Below, piece by piece: positions 34,678 to 47,439 of a stretch of DNA of 64,000 nt. The stretch comes from Hemileia vastatrix (taxonomy: Eukaryota > Basidiomycota > Pucciniomycetes > Pucciniales > Zaghouaniaceae), in contig JASXTE010000004.1 of the NCBI GenBank assembly GCA_030280995.1, forward strand, positions 38,868,797-38,932,796, in the 5' to 3' direction. The translations under genes and the position numbers were made by a program. How positions within the stretch are numbered: the first letter of the stretch is position 1; every line of letters starts with the position of its first letter. A model generated the notes under the pieces. That model ran no database searches. It had not been told where the DNA came from and was given only the letters and a program-made list of their open reading frames with translations.

Positions 34678-35973
34678 TTGATAAAATCTTTTCCTATGGC
34701 ATTTTCTCATGGGTCACATGAATTAGGATTGGTAAAAGAAGAAATAAAGCTTTCATTTTCTTTCCCATTAACTGAAATACCACCTAGTGTAAAGAAGAAG
34801 CCTTATCCTGCTTCCCCCACAAAGAGAAAAGATATTCAATACAATATCTCTACCCTTTTAAAAACAAATATTATTGAAAAGGTATTTGAAACACCTAAAC
34901 ATTGTGTTATCTCACCTGTCCTAATTTCTAATGAGAAAGATAAAGCCAGGCTATGTGGTGATTCTGAAGCATTAAATTCTTATACTGTAGATGATATCTA
35001 TCCTTTACCCAGAATTAGCTCTATCTATGCTACCTTTCAAGGTGCTAAATATATTAGCTGTTTAGATGGTAATAAGGGATATCACCAGGTACCTGTTGAG
35101 AAGAATTCACAGAATTTTCTAATAATTGCTACTCATATGGGTATATATAAGCATATTAGGATGCCATTTGGCCCCAAAAATGCCCCTTCAGTTTTTCAGA
35201 AAGTTATGGATAACACATTCCATCAAGAAATAATTGAAGGATGGATAATGGTTCATATTGATGATATTATCATATTCTCTAATTAATTTGAGGACCACCT
35301 TAACCACCTGTGTAAAGTGTTCCATAAGATGGATGAGATAAATATGACACTTGATTTGAAAAAATTCGAATTTGATTTTTATTCTTTGAAAGTGCTTGGT
35401 CATGTTGTCTCAGAGTTACAGATATGTGTTGACCAGAAAAAAGTGGCAGCCATACAACAGGTAAAAGCTCATACTTCAGTCAGAGAGCTCCAAAGTTTTT
35501 TGGGAATGTGTGGATACTATAGACAATATATTAAAAATTAGCAAGTTATAGCATTGCCCCTCAACCAATTAACTAGGAAAGATGTTGCTTTTGTCTGGAA
35601 AAGTGAGAGACAAAGAGATTTTGACACTATGAAACATTATTTGATTTCAGCACCAATTCTTTCCTTGCCTGACTTTACTCAACCATTTGTTTTGTACACT
35701 GATTCCAGTTTCATTGGCCTATGTGCTTCTATCCATCAAAAACAATTTATGAATGACAAAGTATCAGAAGTAGTAATTTGTTATATTTCAAGGACCTTGA
35801 TAAATAGTGAATTGAAATATGATGCCACTCAACTTGAGTGTTTGGAAGTGGTGTGGGCTCTGGAGAAACTACATTATTATCTGGATGACCAGAAATTTGA
35901 ACTTGTCACTGACTGCAGTGCAGTAAAGTCCCTCTTTAACTTAAAAACACCTAACAGAAACATTTTCAGATAG
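34678..35973 (+). pseudogene. Gypsy reverse transcriptase and RNase H, three frame pieces
   Basis: RT at 34678-35286: KKKPYPASPTKRKDIQ, YPLPRISSIYATFQGAKY, CLDGNKGYHQVPVEKNSQ, MPFGPKNAPSVFQKVMD, and catalytic HIDDIIIFSN instead of the usual Y-x-D-D. The thumb continues at 35317-35541 (LGMCGYYRQYI). RNase H at 35554-35973 has FVLYTDSSF, ATQLECLEVVWALEK and LVTDCSAVKSL, giving the D-E-D residues. Single stops at 35284, 35539 and 35971 separate the pieces, each in-frame or nearly so. It is decayed but close to intact. Confidence 0.9.
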
Positions 35974-36003
35974 CAGCTGGCTATTCAGGAATACAGAGGA
36001 AGG

Positions 36004-37694
36004 ATGAAAATAATTCATAGGGTTTGTATTTTTCACACAAATGTGGATATGTTATCAAGGTTACCTTTTCCAAATGATGACTCTAATCCTGCATATGATC
36101 CTGAGGATGAAATAGTTCAAATTCATGGGATATATGTGGTTGACATGGAGGAAGATCTATTACAGCTTATTCTGGATTCATATGATAAAGACACTGACTT
36201 TAAAAATATGTGTACTATATTAAATGATCCAAAGAATGCTTCAATAGCAGCATTAATTAAAATCCTTCCACCAAAGTCCCAAATAGCTTTGGAGAAAGGT
36301 AAATTTTCAATTGCTGAAGGCTATCTCTATTATAGAAGAAAGTTGAGTAATTTTATTGTTATTTCTCCTTCTATGAAAGAAATCATCTTGAAAATTTGTC
36401 ATGATGACATATTGGCAGGACATTCTGATCTTGAAAAAACAATGATTAGAATTAAGAACACTGCTCAATGGGCTAATATATCTGAAGATACCAAACTATA
36501 TGCTGGATCCTGTGATTCTTTCTAGAAATCAAAAATATTAACTGGAAAAAGAGCTGGATTGATGCAACATATTGTATCTTCTGATGCACTATGGGAGATT
36601 ATAAACATAGAATTTGTAACAGGATTGCCCACTTCTGGGAAAGACAGTTATAACTCTTGCTGGGTTATTGTGGACAGATTTACAAAAATGTGTAAATTCA
36701 TACCTACTCACAAGGATGTTTACACTAATGAATTTGCCTTCTTGTGGTGGTATCATATGTTTAATACTGCTGGTTTTACAAAGGCCATAATCTCTGAAAG
36801 AGACCCTAAATTTACTTCTGAATTTTGGATGTCTCTGATGGATGTTTGAGGTTGTGATCTGAAGCTTTCTACTGCCCATCACCCCCAGACTGATGGATTA
36901 GCTGAAAGAATGATTCAGACTTTAGAGGACATGATAAGAAGGTATTGTGCCTTGGCCTTGAGTAAAAAGACAATGACAGGTTCACTCATGATTGGGTCAC
37001 CTTACTTCCTGGTTTGGAATTCGCTTATAATAGCACTGTTCATTCTGTTACTCAGAGAAAGCCTTTTGAGCTCTATATTGGATATTTTCCAAATACCCCT
37101 GCTCAAATTCTCAATAATAATATACCTAAATTGGATTTAAATCATGGTGTAAAATATTTTCTTCAAATGCAAAAACTTTTCATAAGTCATGCTCAAAAAT
37201 GTATTGAAAAATCTATTGAATATGAGAAGAAGAGGTGGGACAAATACCATAAAGAATACACTTTTAAGAAGGGTGATGAAGTACTGATTTCTAAATTCCA
37301 CTTCAATTTACAAGGTAATAACAAATTAATAGACCCATTTGTAAGTCCATTTTTTTTCAGAAGAATGGTTGGTGATAATGCAGTTGAAGTTATCCTTTAT
37401 TCTTCATGCGACAGGAAACATCCAGTTTTTCCAATATCTCTTTTGAAACCTTACACATCCAATAGTGATTTATTTCCCAAAAGGAGGGGAAGAACAAAAA
37501 AAACCCCTAATAAAGTCACTGATACAGCAGAAATTGATAAAATTATAAATTACAGAATTGTAACTTCTGAAAAAGGTACTGAATACTTATTGAGATTCAA
37601 GAAAAAATCTCCTGAATATTATTGTTGGATTCCTGGGAAAGAGATATCTAACCTTCCTGCTCTACTGAATAAATATAGAAAGAAAAAATCATAG
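36004..37694 (+). pseudogene. Gypsy integrase with GPY/F and chromodomain, broken
   Basis: The HHCC zinc segment spans CHDDILAGHSDLEK to GSCDSF, then TAG; the second Cys is Phe and the next codon a stop. Core: IINIEFVTGLPTSGKDSY has Glu in place of the usual first catalytic Asp. ISERDPKFTSEFW keeps the second Asp, and LAERMIQTLEDMI the Glu, with a stop at 36847 between them. From 37014 the frame holds the GPY/F-like segment (HPVFPISLLKPY). A chromodomain near the end (GTEYLLRFKKKS, CWIPGKEI) finishes at 37694, 29 bp before the right LTR. Confidence 0.9.
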
Positions 37695-37723
37695 CATTTT
37701 TTTATTTTTTTAGAGTGAGGGAT

Positions 37724-38453
37724 TGTCAGCCAGGTTACTAAACTTACACAGTAAATAATTAATTATTTAATAGAGTAGAGATATGCCTTTAACTCTAATT
37801 TAATGAGTTATACTTACTTTATAAATTACTTATACAATTTTAACTAATTAATATGTAAAAATAAGTAAAGATATAATTCTATTGTTTCCTCATATTTTTT
37901 ATTCTGTGACAGCATCCTCATGACAGCTGAAGAGAAAACTAAAAATATTAAATATTAAATCAAATATTTTTATTTTTATTTTTACTTTGAAATTTGCAGA
38001 AAATTAAAATAAATAAAATAAAATGGAAATATACATATAAATACTGTATATGGGTACATTATTTATAGAACAACTTTAATGATTTGAAATGTCTAATTGT
38101 GGAATTGTTCTTTCTCTGATACTCATGTATATAGAATTTTGATTCTGTAGTTTCTTCCCTTTTTGCCTATATAAGGCCTCTTAATCTGGCTGTTTTCATT
38201 CATTCCATTCTTACTTTACAATTTTATTATATACACACTAATCACATATATTACTACTGTTACTACCTTAGTATTTACATTTGCATACTTCTAAGCTTTT
38301 AAAGTAATAATACTCATAATTCTTTACCTTTTTATTGAGTATTAAATTATAAATATAAAAAATATATACCTCTTTTGTAATCTTGAGTTTTCCCCACCTT
38401 TCATTGCCATTGGACTGCCATAAAATCTTCTATACCAAAAGCACCCCTAGACA
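37724..38453 (+). repeat. Right LTR of the plus-strand Gypsy (family B)
   Basis: 730 bp, closely similar to the left LTR; preceded by the purine tract TAGAGTGAGGGAT. Confidence 0.92.
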
Positions 38454-39440
38454 GTTATGATTTTTTTACTGGTTTTTTTTTAGGTTTTAGATGTTTAGTT
38501 GTGTTTTTGTAGGCTTAAGCTAGCATCTCTTATTATGTCTCAGCTTAATTTCCTTTCTTTTCTCATCATTTTGGTATTTGTTATGTGTGATTAGCTTGTT
38601 TCTACATGTATTTACTGTTGTTTTGTTGTTTTAGAGGGTATTTTGGGTGTTTAAGGGCCTAAAAGCGGCTTCCCACCTGCTTCTATGCAGCCTGCCCTCC
38701 TGCACACGTGGAAGCCTCTAGAGGAACTTTTTTGCATGTAGAAAGGTGGAAGAGTTGGATTTTGCTGGGAAAAGGCCAGTGTGGTGTGTGTGTGAGATAG
38801 TTAAGCAAGTTTAAGGATATTCTAGTTTATCATCAACCATCTGTTATACCTGGAATCTCTGTGCTTCCCTCTTTTGTGTGTTTGTGGAATCTTTTGGCTG
38901 GGTTGCAAAAAGGTTAGATCATACTTCACCTCAACTCTTTTCACTGTTTTCTCTTGTATAGTCTTGCAAGCTATATCAAGTATTATTGCTGTCTCTGGTG
39001 TGGCTTTGCAGCCTACATCAAGTATCATTGCTTTCTCTGGTGTGTAAATCAGTCTACATTTCAGTTCTTTGGTCTGGTAATCTGTCTTGTCACTACTTTC
39101 TTTGCTGATCAAGCAGTCAAGTGTCTTGGAAAGCAGTTTTAGCAAACAAGACTCAATTTACTTTAGCAGTTAAATTTAACTTTCTTTTTCTAAAGGGACA
39201 GGGGATTTTCTCTCTAGTGTTTCTAAAACTCCCTTTGTCATGGCCTATAGCTAGAACTATAGTATTGTCTACAACGGCAATCATGGGGACATTATTTTTC
39301 CTCATGAGGTTCATTTATGCACTTGTGTTTTATTTCATTGACATTGGTCACAGATGATTTTCACTCACATTTTAAATTGAAATGCCATTAATTATTGTTT
39401 TTTAATTATCTTATATGACTTTTTTACATTTTAGTTTATG
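38454..39440. other. Noncoding; contains a repeat shared with 47440-47750
   Basis: No supported gene. From about 38950 to 39290 it is a diverged relative of 47440-47750. Shared segments include GTCAAG near a GCTG/GTC stretch and CCTATAGCTAG(A/T)ACTATAG(T/G)ATTGTCTACAA. The family is not recognised. Within the first part, two short direct repeats (GTCTCTGGTGTG near 38990 and TTCTCTGGTGTG near 39030) are seen. Confidence 0.5.
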
Positions 39441-40520
39441 GAATGAGCTTAAAATTTGGCAATCTAGGCCCCTACTTCAATAAAACACAGGAAGGGTATT
39501 GCCATTTTTTTTTCCAAATATTTTTTGACTTGTAAGAATTGGTGATCCTCAACCCCTGTTATAGTGAATAGCATAGGAGGGTATTCCAAAAAAAAAATTT
39601 GGCATAAATTTATTTTGACTGTGAAAAAATTTGGTGATGTGCCTAAAAAAAAAATTGACAATGAAGATAGTATTTGAGAAAAAATATAAGAAATTTATAA
39701 ATCAAAGACAAAAGAGAAATTCATAAACTTAATTTATAGAAAGATTGAAAGTATGGTTAAGGGAGTAGGATCTAGATTATTAGATATCAGTATTTTAGTT
39801 AGACAAAAAAAAGATGAGCAGTTTTATTTTGAAATTTTTCAATGTCCTCCCTTTGAATTCTAACCTTATCCCTTTCTAAATCTAAGCAATATATCTCAAT
39901 TTATGAAAATTTTTCATCCTTCAACTTTAAATAAAGCCACAACCTAGCAGAAACCCTTTGCTTGTGTTTTTTTCTAGGAGGGGTTGATTCTTTATCATCT
40001 AACCTTTTATCATTAGTTACTTCCTTGAAAATTTCTCAATTTGATGATCCTTGGTGCTGGTTAATACATTGGAAGTAAAGAAGCAATACAAAAGATAAAA
40101 TAATAACAAAATTAGTTTAACCTTACTATTGTGGGCTTATCAAGCTCAATGTCAGAATATTCAATTTTTTTCTTCAAATTTAGGAGAGTCAAGCAAAGGA
40201 TCTAAAGGAAATTCTTGATTATTTGTATGAGATTCAGCGGGTTTTGGACTTTGATTATATTTATTATTCCTTAGATAAAACTAAGAATTTTCAAGGATAA
40301 AAATTTGAGCAGTAAAATTTGATAAAGAAAGGAATAAAAAGTAATAGACTTAATGTGATGTGGTGGAGAAAAATCAGATTTGGAAAAAACTGGGAGAGAA
40401 GAAATTTGAGGTGGAGTATATCTGTTAGGATGGAAGGTAGGACATGCATAGTTGATTGGGAGGATGTAGTTTTTGGTGGGATTGATTTTGGTTGAAAAAA
40501 CTGTACAAAAGTAGGACATA
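39440..40520 (-). pseudogene. Remnant of a PIF coiled-coil accessory gene plus minisatellite
   Basis: 39450-39660 holds two units of the ~90-bp minisatellite found at the 3' end of the accessory genes in PIF copies B and C. Next, on the minus strand from 40260 to 39790, lie decayed reading-frame pieces. They include NNQEFPLDPLLDSPKF, an acidic stretch (EYSDIELDKPTIV), ESTPPRKKHKQRVSA, and a charged coiled-coil-like segment (LDLERDKVRIQREDIEKF). The order minisatellite then coiled-coil gene is the same as in copy C, so this is likely a piece of a more diverged PIF family member. Confidence 0.5.
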
Positions 40521-40523
40521 TTT

Positions 40524-41699
40524 TGTCAGTGTATCTAGTGTTTAAGTATGATATAATAGTATTTATTTATGGTCCTACTACTTATTGATGAATGATTTAG
40601 TGATTAAACCTGAGGGGAAGACTAATAAAATAGTTATACTCAAATAAAACTCACAATACTTGGATTTAAATGTGTTCTAGTGGTGGAAAATAGATGAATA
40701 TAATATAGTTATAGCTTATATAAAGATAATATCAATTTATAATGGCTTTATAATATATTTCTGAATGCTAATAATTGTATTGTAGTGTTTTTTTGAATTG
40801 TAGTAAGTGAATGATGATAAATAACTGTCAAAATCCCTCCTTACTTATACCCAAATCCCCTGGAGTGCACAGACCTTCAATCCAGATGATGTCACTGCTA
40901 TCCCCAGCAATTACAGCACTGTGAGGGCCCATCACCTCCCCATGGTGTCCACTTCAAGCAGATTCAACACCCAGACCTCCAGTAAGGACCCACCATCACA
41001 ATTAATGATAACACAGACCCAAAACATAATTAGAAAATCCAGATAAAAGCAGATACCATAAAGAAACAGGCAAAATAAGTAATCCAAAAGAGATTTAATG
41101 AAACCCAAAGCATATAAAAGAAACAAATGAAGCTTCCAAGCCCCCAATAACATCCCCAAGCATCCACATTAACCCAGCAATGACCTCCCAACCCATTAAT
41201 CCGTGAATATCCATCTAAGGAAGCAGATTAAGTTGTCCAAACTGAGTGTATGCGCCTGATATAGATGTCTATGCTTCTGTAGGCGTTGTGAATCCACTGA
41301 TTTTGTCCATATGACCTAAAATAAGCAGAAAAACAAAGGTTATAGGCTATTAAGAGGCTAAAACCCACTTATAGACCTAAATATACATAATATACTGCAT
41401 ATTTCACTGAATATGAGCTTTATGTATACATTTAAGCTTATGTATGTCAATAATTACTTAATATCACTTAGGATAAGTATATTATGACTCCATTAACACC
41501 TTAATAAGTATTATTAGGCTATGGATAAGCTATTAAAACTATTATAAATTATATAATAGTGTAATTATTATATATATATGTATAATAATCATATATATAA
41601 TTGGTTTAACCTTAATTTTAAGATATAAGCTTAAGGTACATAAGGTTATCTTATTTTAAGCATAATAAATACTCAGTCCTAGGGATATCTAGGCTGACA
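40524..41699. repeat. Solo LTR, diverged family A relative, TSD TATTT
   Basis: 1176 bp, starting TGTCAGTGTATC and ending GGGATATCTAGGCTGACA. TATTT flanks both sides (40519-40523, 41700-41704). The tail (ACTCAGTCCTAGGGATATC) and the CCCTCCTTACTTATACCC segment match family A; the middle is different and shorter. Confidence 0.88.
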
Positions 41700-41825
41700 T
41701 ATTTGACCCCATGTTTGAGACCCCAAGTACCAAATCAGCCATGTCTAATGGCATGTTTGTGTGGTACTTTTTATATGAAATACTCTAGGCATGTTTGGTA
41801 AGGTTTGAGACACCCTATTGAGTAT
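41700..41825. repeat. Small repeat with GGTTTGAGACACCC end
   Basis: Related on the opposite strand to 26484-26560. It contains two direct (CATGTTTGAGACCCC, GGTTTGAGACACCC) end-like motifs. Confidence 0.5.
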
Positions 41826-41889
41826 TTATATTGAATATTGAATATGTGTAATCAATCCATTATAAAAATTGGTCTACATCTCATCTATA

Positions 41890-41946
41890 CACCAGAAAAA
41901 AAAATCTGGCACCTTCTAGCAGGACTGAAATTTTTCTTACTAGTGA
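41890..41946. repeat. Small MITE-like element, CACCAG family
   Basis: CACCAGAAAAAAAAATCTGGCACC followed by TTCTAGCAGG and ending TTACTAGTGA; shortened relative of 21361-21479. Confidence 0.6.
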
Positions 41947-42249
41947 TATATACAGCTCCAAGTTGTGAGTCTTCATAATTTTTTGGCTATATATAATCCA
42001 TATAATCTATTTTTTTAACTGAAAAATCTTATATATTGACTCCTCTCTGTCTTTAAATAATGCTAGTGATGATAATAATTGCATCACTTGAGTCATTTGT
42101 TAAAAAATTACTTTTTTGAAAAAATACTTGAAAAAAATTACAAATAAGATACTTGAAAAGGATTATACTACCATAGTGTGGAATCTAGAGAAAATTAATA
42201 ATTATCAGAATGCATAAAATTATAAAAATAAATATACAAAAAAGGTAGT

Positions 42250-44720
42250 AAAGTGGTTTTTTATTTCAGGTGCCAGTAGGAAGAAGGCATGTTTGGGTCC
42301 AGATTTCTGACAATGGTTTTTGGAGTGAAGTGGTGAGCTTGAAGATGATAATTTTAGAGAAATCAGCCTTCATTTGTGTGTGTGTATCCATTTTTCATGG
42401 AAATTTGAAACAAAAGGTGAGGTTTGACATCAAATCAAGTGAATTTTGTGAAATAGCCTTTAGGGTAAGGGATTAGGAAAATTGGGATTGGCTAGTTGAA
42501 ATTTGATTTTGAGGAGGAGAAGGATATCATAAACCATATGAATGTTTACTTTGATGAAAAAAAGTTGGACACCTTTCCTTGCAATTCATACCAAAATAAA
42601 AACAAAGAAGGGCAAACCTAGTCAGTATCTCCATCAAAAGTATGAAAGGGAAACAAAAAAATAAATTCACCAAGTAATTCAGGAAAAATATAAAATAAAA
42701 AAATGAAATATTGGTGTAATCAAGATAGTGATGAACAAGAAAAATTTGGATGTGGAGATATTTAGTGGAAGGCCTCATGCATAAGAATTTTTAATGAGCA
42801 CCTTATAGGAACTGTACATGTGCATTTTAGACACTTTACAGGAATACTAAAATACATATACCATATATTTCTTTATTTGAATAATATAACACTAGAAAGA
42901 TATGTTTTTCAATGAGTTTCTTATATTTTAGTATTAAAATACCTTACTTTTCCTACTAGTTTTCAATACTAAAAGAAATTCTTTTATTTCTCTAACACTT
43001 TGTTTCTAGTAATAGTAAAGATCAAATCATTTATGTATTAATTAATCAATAGATTGGCTACCAAGGAAAAAAATGTTTTAAATTCTTGTATGAAATAATT
43101 TTGATAATGTAAAAAGTTGAAAATGTGATTTCATAAAACCAATTTGGGCCCAGTTTGGAAAAAATTGAAAAGTGGTTGGAAGGTTTTTGGAAATAATTTT
43201 TGGAAAGTGTGCAGCTTACTCCATAAAAAAGATTAAACTATATTCAATAATTGTATCAATAGGCACTTGAATAAGTGAATAGAAAGATGAACTTCTTGAA
43301 TTCCCACTTCAATTTTCTGTGGTGAATATATTTTTAAATATTTATAAGAATATTGATGTATTTACTAAAAAAAGGGTAGTTACTAGAAGCCCCCCCCAAA
43401 TTACCTGTGATGATGACTTTTCTATAGTCTTTTGGACTTTCCTTTATCAATTTATTATCAATTTAAAATAAAATATGATAGTTATACAGAATTGGTACAG
43501 GATAATGTTTTCTTTTCATTATAAAAATTTAATGAATAACTTCTTACTATTATATTTTTAGTTTTTGATGGATAACAAAGTCAACTAATTTCTAAATGTG
43601 TACAGGGTGATAGAATGATGGATACAGAATAAAATTGCATGAGAATATTGCATATGGATATTTAATAATGAATATTGCATATTTTCAACATGGGTTCAAC
43701 TGAGGTTCAAAGAAATTTTCAATCTCTGATCCAGAAAGGTTCATCTTGGCTTCATACTATGAAAAATACCATTCTCAATATATTTTCAAAAAACTTAAAA
43801 ATGTTATGATTATGAGTTTTTGATGAGTTCCTAGCCTTCTCAAACAGTAGAGATTACCAGCAGCTCTACTGAAAGCTTCTCATAGTAATTGATGATAAAA
43901 ATGATAGTGAAAATATGATGAACAGTAAAAAAAGGTAATAACTATTATAAAGGAGATGACGCTTAAGAATAGATGCAAATGATATTGAAAGTGGATTTTC
44001 TTAAGGATAATCACTACAAAGTAAAACTTCTAGATCAATTAAACATGAAGAGTCAGATAATGAAGCTTTAGGGTGACCATCAAAGATGAGAATTCCAAAA
44101 TTCAAAATTAGCAACACAAAAAAATGTTCAATAGATCTCAAAACTGATGAAAAATTAAGTAAAATTATTAATTAAGCCATTTATAATTGCAGGACAAAGC
44201 TATAAACAGTGTAATGTAAAATTTTACTTTCTGATGGAAAATTGAAACCACAAGTTGGACAATAGAAGCAAAAATTATATTTTTTTTGTAGTCTAAAATT
44301 TTCTGAAGAAATAGTTTAATAGAGACCAGGTTTGAGAAATTCAATATCTAGATACATCTAAGTTAGTTCTGTACATAAAAGTGACATAATAAAATAAAAA
44401 ATAAAGCATTGAAAGCCATAATAATACTGTAAAAAAGGGTTATTTAAATTACTGATGTGCTCCACTACTCATTTACATTCATGAATTTTAAAAGATCAAA
44501 ATATCTAATAGTTTCAATATGCAATAATATTGAGGTATGAAGATATTTTATCAAAATTTCCTCTATTAATCTAAGCTCAGCATAAAAACCTGGAGAGTCA
44601 TTATTAAAAAAGATGCCAAAAAACTTTACAATACTGCTTTCCAAATGACAGTGTGGCATGTCAACATAGTTAGTTCCTTTGTTTTTCATGTTTGGTGTTG
44701 TTTTTGTAGTTGTGTCATTT
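42250..44720. other. AT-rich stretch without supported genes
   Basis: Open frames are short and match nothing recognisable. The frame at 42270-42476 begins next to a T-rich TTTCAG site and lacks a family signature. A C-run sits at 43390. No LTR ends, inverted repeats or RNA genes were recognised. Confidence 0.4.
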
Positions 44721-44723
44721 GGA

Positions 44724-45018
44724 TTTTTATTGGTAATTTTTGGAATTTTTAGGTGTTCAAAAATGTTTCAGGATTGGGTTCTATTAGGGTCTGTTGGATA
44801 TACCTACTTTCTTTCATGAATTTTGGAAAAAAAATTCATATTTATATTTCATGTATTAGTGGTTTTATTAGAGTTTTATTGGCATTTTTAAAATTTTTGA
44901 AGGCTCAAAAATATTTCAGAACTGGGTTCTAATATTCTCTATCTGATAAACCTAACTTTTTCATGAATTTTGGTATTTTTTATATTTTAGTTCCACATAT
45001 TAGTGGTTTTTTTAGAGG
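44724..45018. repeat. Two-unit tandem repeat, ~145 bp each
   Basis: Units at about 44724-44872 and 44875-45018 share TTTTATTGG, CAAAAAT(G/A)TTTCAG, TGGGTTCTA, TTCATGAATTTTGG and TATTAGTGGTTTT in the same order. Ends next to a family A LTR. Confidence 0.7.
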
Positions 45019-45231
45019 TTTTCTGGTGTTTTTATGGGTTTCTATGCATTGTAGAGTGCTGGAATGCATTCTGAGGTTTCTTCTAAGGCATGAAAGCCAC
45101 TCACCTTATTCCTATAAAAATATGGATTTTATTTTCAAGGTTTATTATTCATTTTCTATGCATAATAGCTGTTTAAGGGTGTGGAGTTTAGATCTGTATG
45201 TACATATGTGTGGAGACATAGAGGTACAGTT

Positions 45232-46722
45232 TGTCAGGATGAGTTCAAGTACAGAGAAGAAAATAGCTTAGTTAGTCAGTTGTGTAGAAGATTTTAATGG
45301 TCCAATATGAATAATGTAGTAAAAATCCAATTAGTAGTAAAATATAATTCAATATAAGGGTCTCAGTAATTTAATCTCACTTATGATAAATGGTAAACAG
45401 TTTACAGTTGGTAGAAAAGTAGATATAATAATTCACACACTATTCAAAGACTTTTAATAGTACTAATGAAATGTATTGTAATTTCATTGGCTGTATGTGT
45501 TTATTGGAATGATAAAGAATGTAGAAAATAAGACCAGAAACCCCCTACTTTTATACCCAATTATTCCCCAATGTTTTCCCCTGGCTTTACCAATCCTATA
45601 CACAGCCAATTATGCCTCAATCTAGCAAGTACCCATATTCATCAACCTAATTAGCAACCAATAGCACAAATAGAATAATATCACATGCTAAAATCCTGAA
45701 ATAATAGGGATAATCTATCAATATAAAAGAATAATCCAAAAAGAGGTTATATGCATGTAATACCTTACAAAAAAAGCCTAAAAAAGGAAAGAATATTACT
45801 AAATATAACACATAATTAAGGGGGATTAACAGTAGAAATGAAAGGACTAATTACTCTGAATCAATTTGTGAAATCCCCATCTGAATATGACCAATATTTC
45901 CTGAGAAACCATTTAGAAACCCAAAATAAGATGTGAAATGTGGGGTAGCTGAATAAAGACTCTTGGAAGGTGCTTGAATGGGTGAATACTTGACTAAATA
46001 GGATATTTTAAGCATGGTAGTGAATTTTAGGTGCCAGTCTTGTGGTTATTAATGAAGTTAGTGCATATAATGAGGTCAATGCACTAATAATGAAATTAGG
46101 ACATTAAATAAGCACCTGTTTCTTATTTTAGTGTTTCCCCATAGTGGGTGTAAAATGTGGGTTAATTATAGTGTGAAATTTCTAACTTTGCTAAAAATGA
46201 AGCTATTCATGTGGGAAAAATGCAGGCATTATGTGGCAAGTACACAGAATCCAATTCTGGCATAAAAAACAACAATTTTAAAAGTATTATTTTTATGAAT
46301 TTTAGTAGTCAAATAAATAGTTCTAATTAAGAAAACTTGATCTGTCAAGGTGAATTTTCAATATTATTAAATTTATAGCACATATATTCAACTTTTAAGT
46401 GATTTAAAGTGCATTTCTTATTTTTTCCTTAAAACAATGAAAACAACAGCTTTAAATATACTTAAAAGCTATGTAGCCTTATTTTTAAGGCTCTTAAGAT
46501 TACCCTAGCATATTTTAACTTAATATTAAGTACATAATACCCATAAAAGGATGATATATGCATGTATATAAGGTATTATAATGGCATATTTTGTATTTAA
46601 TCATTAATTTCACTTATGTATACATCTTGTATACCTTTATTTATTGTTCCCATGTGTACTAAATGTGTTTAAAACAATTTATGAGAAAGTTTTACTCAGT
46701 CCTGGGAATATCCAGGCTGACA
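45232..46722. repeat. Solo LTR, family A, no clear TSD
   Basis: Starts TGTCAGGATGAG and ends CCAGGCTGACA. Flanks CAGTT and AAGTG do not match well, so the duplication has decayed or the LTR is left from a rearrangement. Confidence 0.85.
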
Positions 46723-46744
46723 AAGTGCTTGGAAATAAGTTCTC

Positions 46745-47307
46745 ATAGCTGTTTATTCATACAACTACCTCACTTTTTTTCTTACAACCAACATTATCTT
46801 GATACCACCCATTTTCATCCAAATAACACCACTGATTGAAAGAGATGCGATTCCATAATAATTAAAATATGCAAAGAATGTTTATATAATCAACTCACCT
46901 ATTTGTGGCATAAAATTTCATCTTATGAGACAAGTCAGAATGCTGCTAAACTGGCACAATGAAGTTGCATATGGTGACCCCTTTCCATTTAACTTGAACT
47001 TTTTTTTATTTTTTCTTCACCAATGTTTTTAATTTCCCTCTTTTTCTTTTTTTAATTGACTTTTAGATTTTTCTGGATATTTTTTAATATTAATCTTACA
47101 TTTTTATGATCCTTACTTCTCCATACAGAAACTGGAGGTCTGAGAATATTTTAAACTGTGAAAAAAATACTGAATTTTATTTTTATTTTACTGTATGAAT
47201 TTTAAGTTCTCTATTGACCATTTAGCAGAATTTGAATTAAATCAAATTGGTTTTGCAAGAGTAGTTAAAAAAAAGGTGACAATGACATATTTCAAGCTAC
47301 TGTACAT
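46745..47307 (-). pseudogene. Duplicated unknown locus, AT-rich copy
   Basis: Reverse-strand match over more than 500 bases to 61013-61700. A 3' stretch encodes WCYLDENGWYQDNVGCKKK after a GT-AG intron beginning at 46898 (GTGAGT). The preceding exon-like stretch reads SHKMKFYATN. Stops occur upstream in the possible frames. Product unknown. This copy keeps the empty TA site (47223-47224) where the other copy carries a MITE. Confidence 0.55.
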
Positions 47308-47439
47308 AGAGGGGTAACTTTAGCCACCATTAAATCAGCTGGTATCTTTACTCATTTTTTTCTTTATTAAATATTTGTGGCCCAATTGGCCAATTTTTTA
47401 GTTTATGGTTAGCTCTTTAGTTATATCAACCCTTGTAGC

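Larger units (their letters stand above)
29714..38453 (+). mobile_element. Ty3/Gypsy chromovirus, full length, TSD GTTAT
   Basis: LTRs at 29714-30444 and 37724-38453 are closely similar, begin TGTCAGCC, end GACA, and the element is flanked by GTTAT (29709-29713, 38454-38458). In order it holds a repeat-rich leader, gag, aspartic protease, RT, RNase H, integrase and chromodomain. Coding frames are long but broken by single stops and frameshifts, so it is a fairly recent copy that has decayed. Confidence 0.95.
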
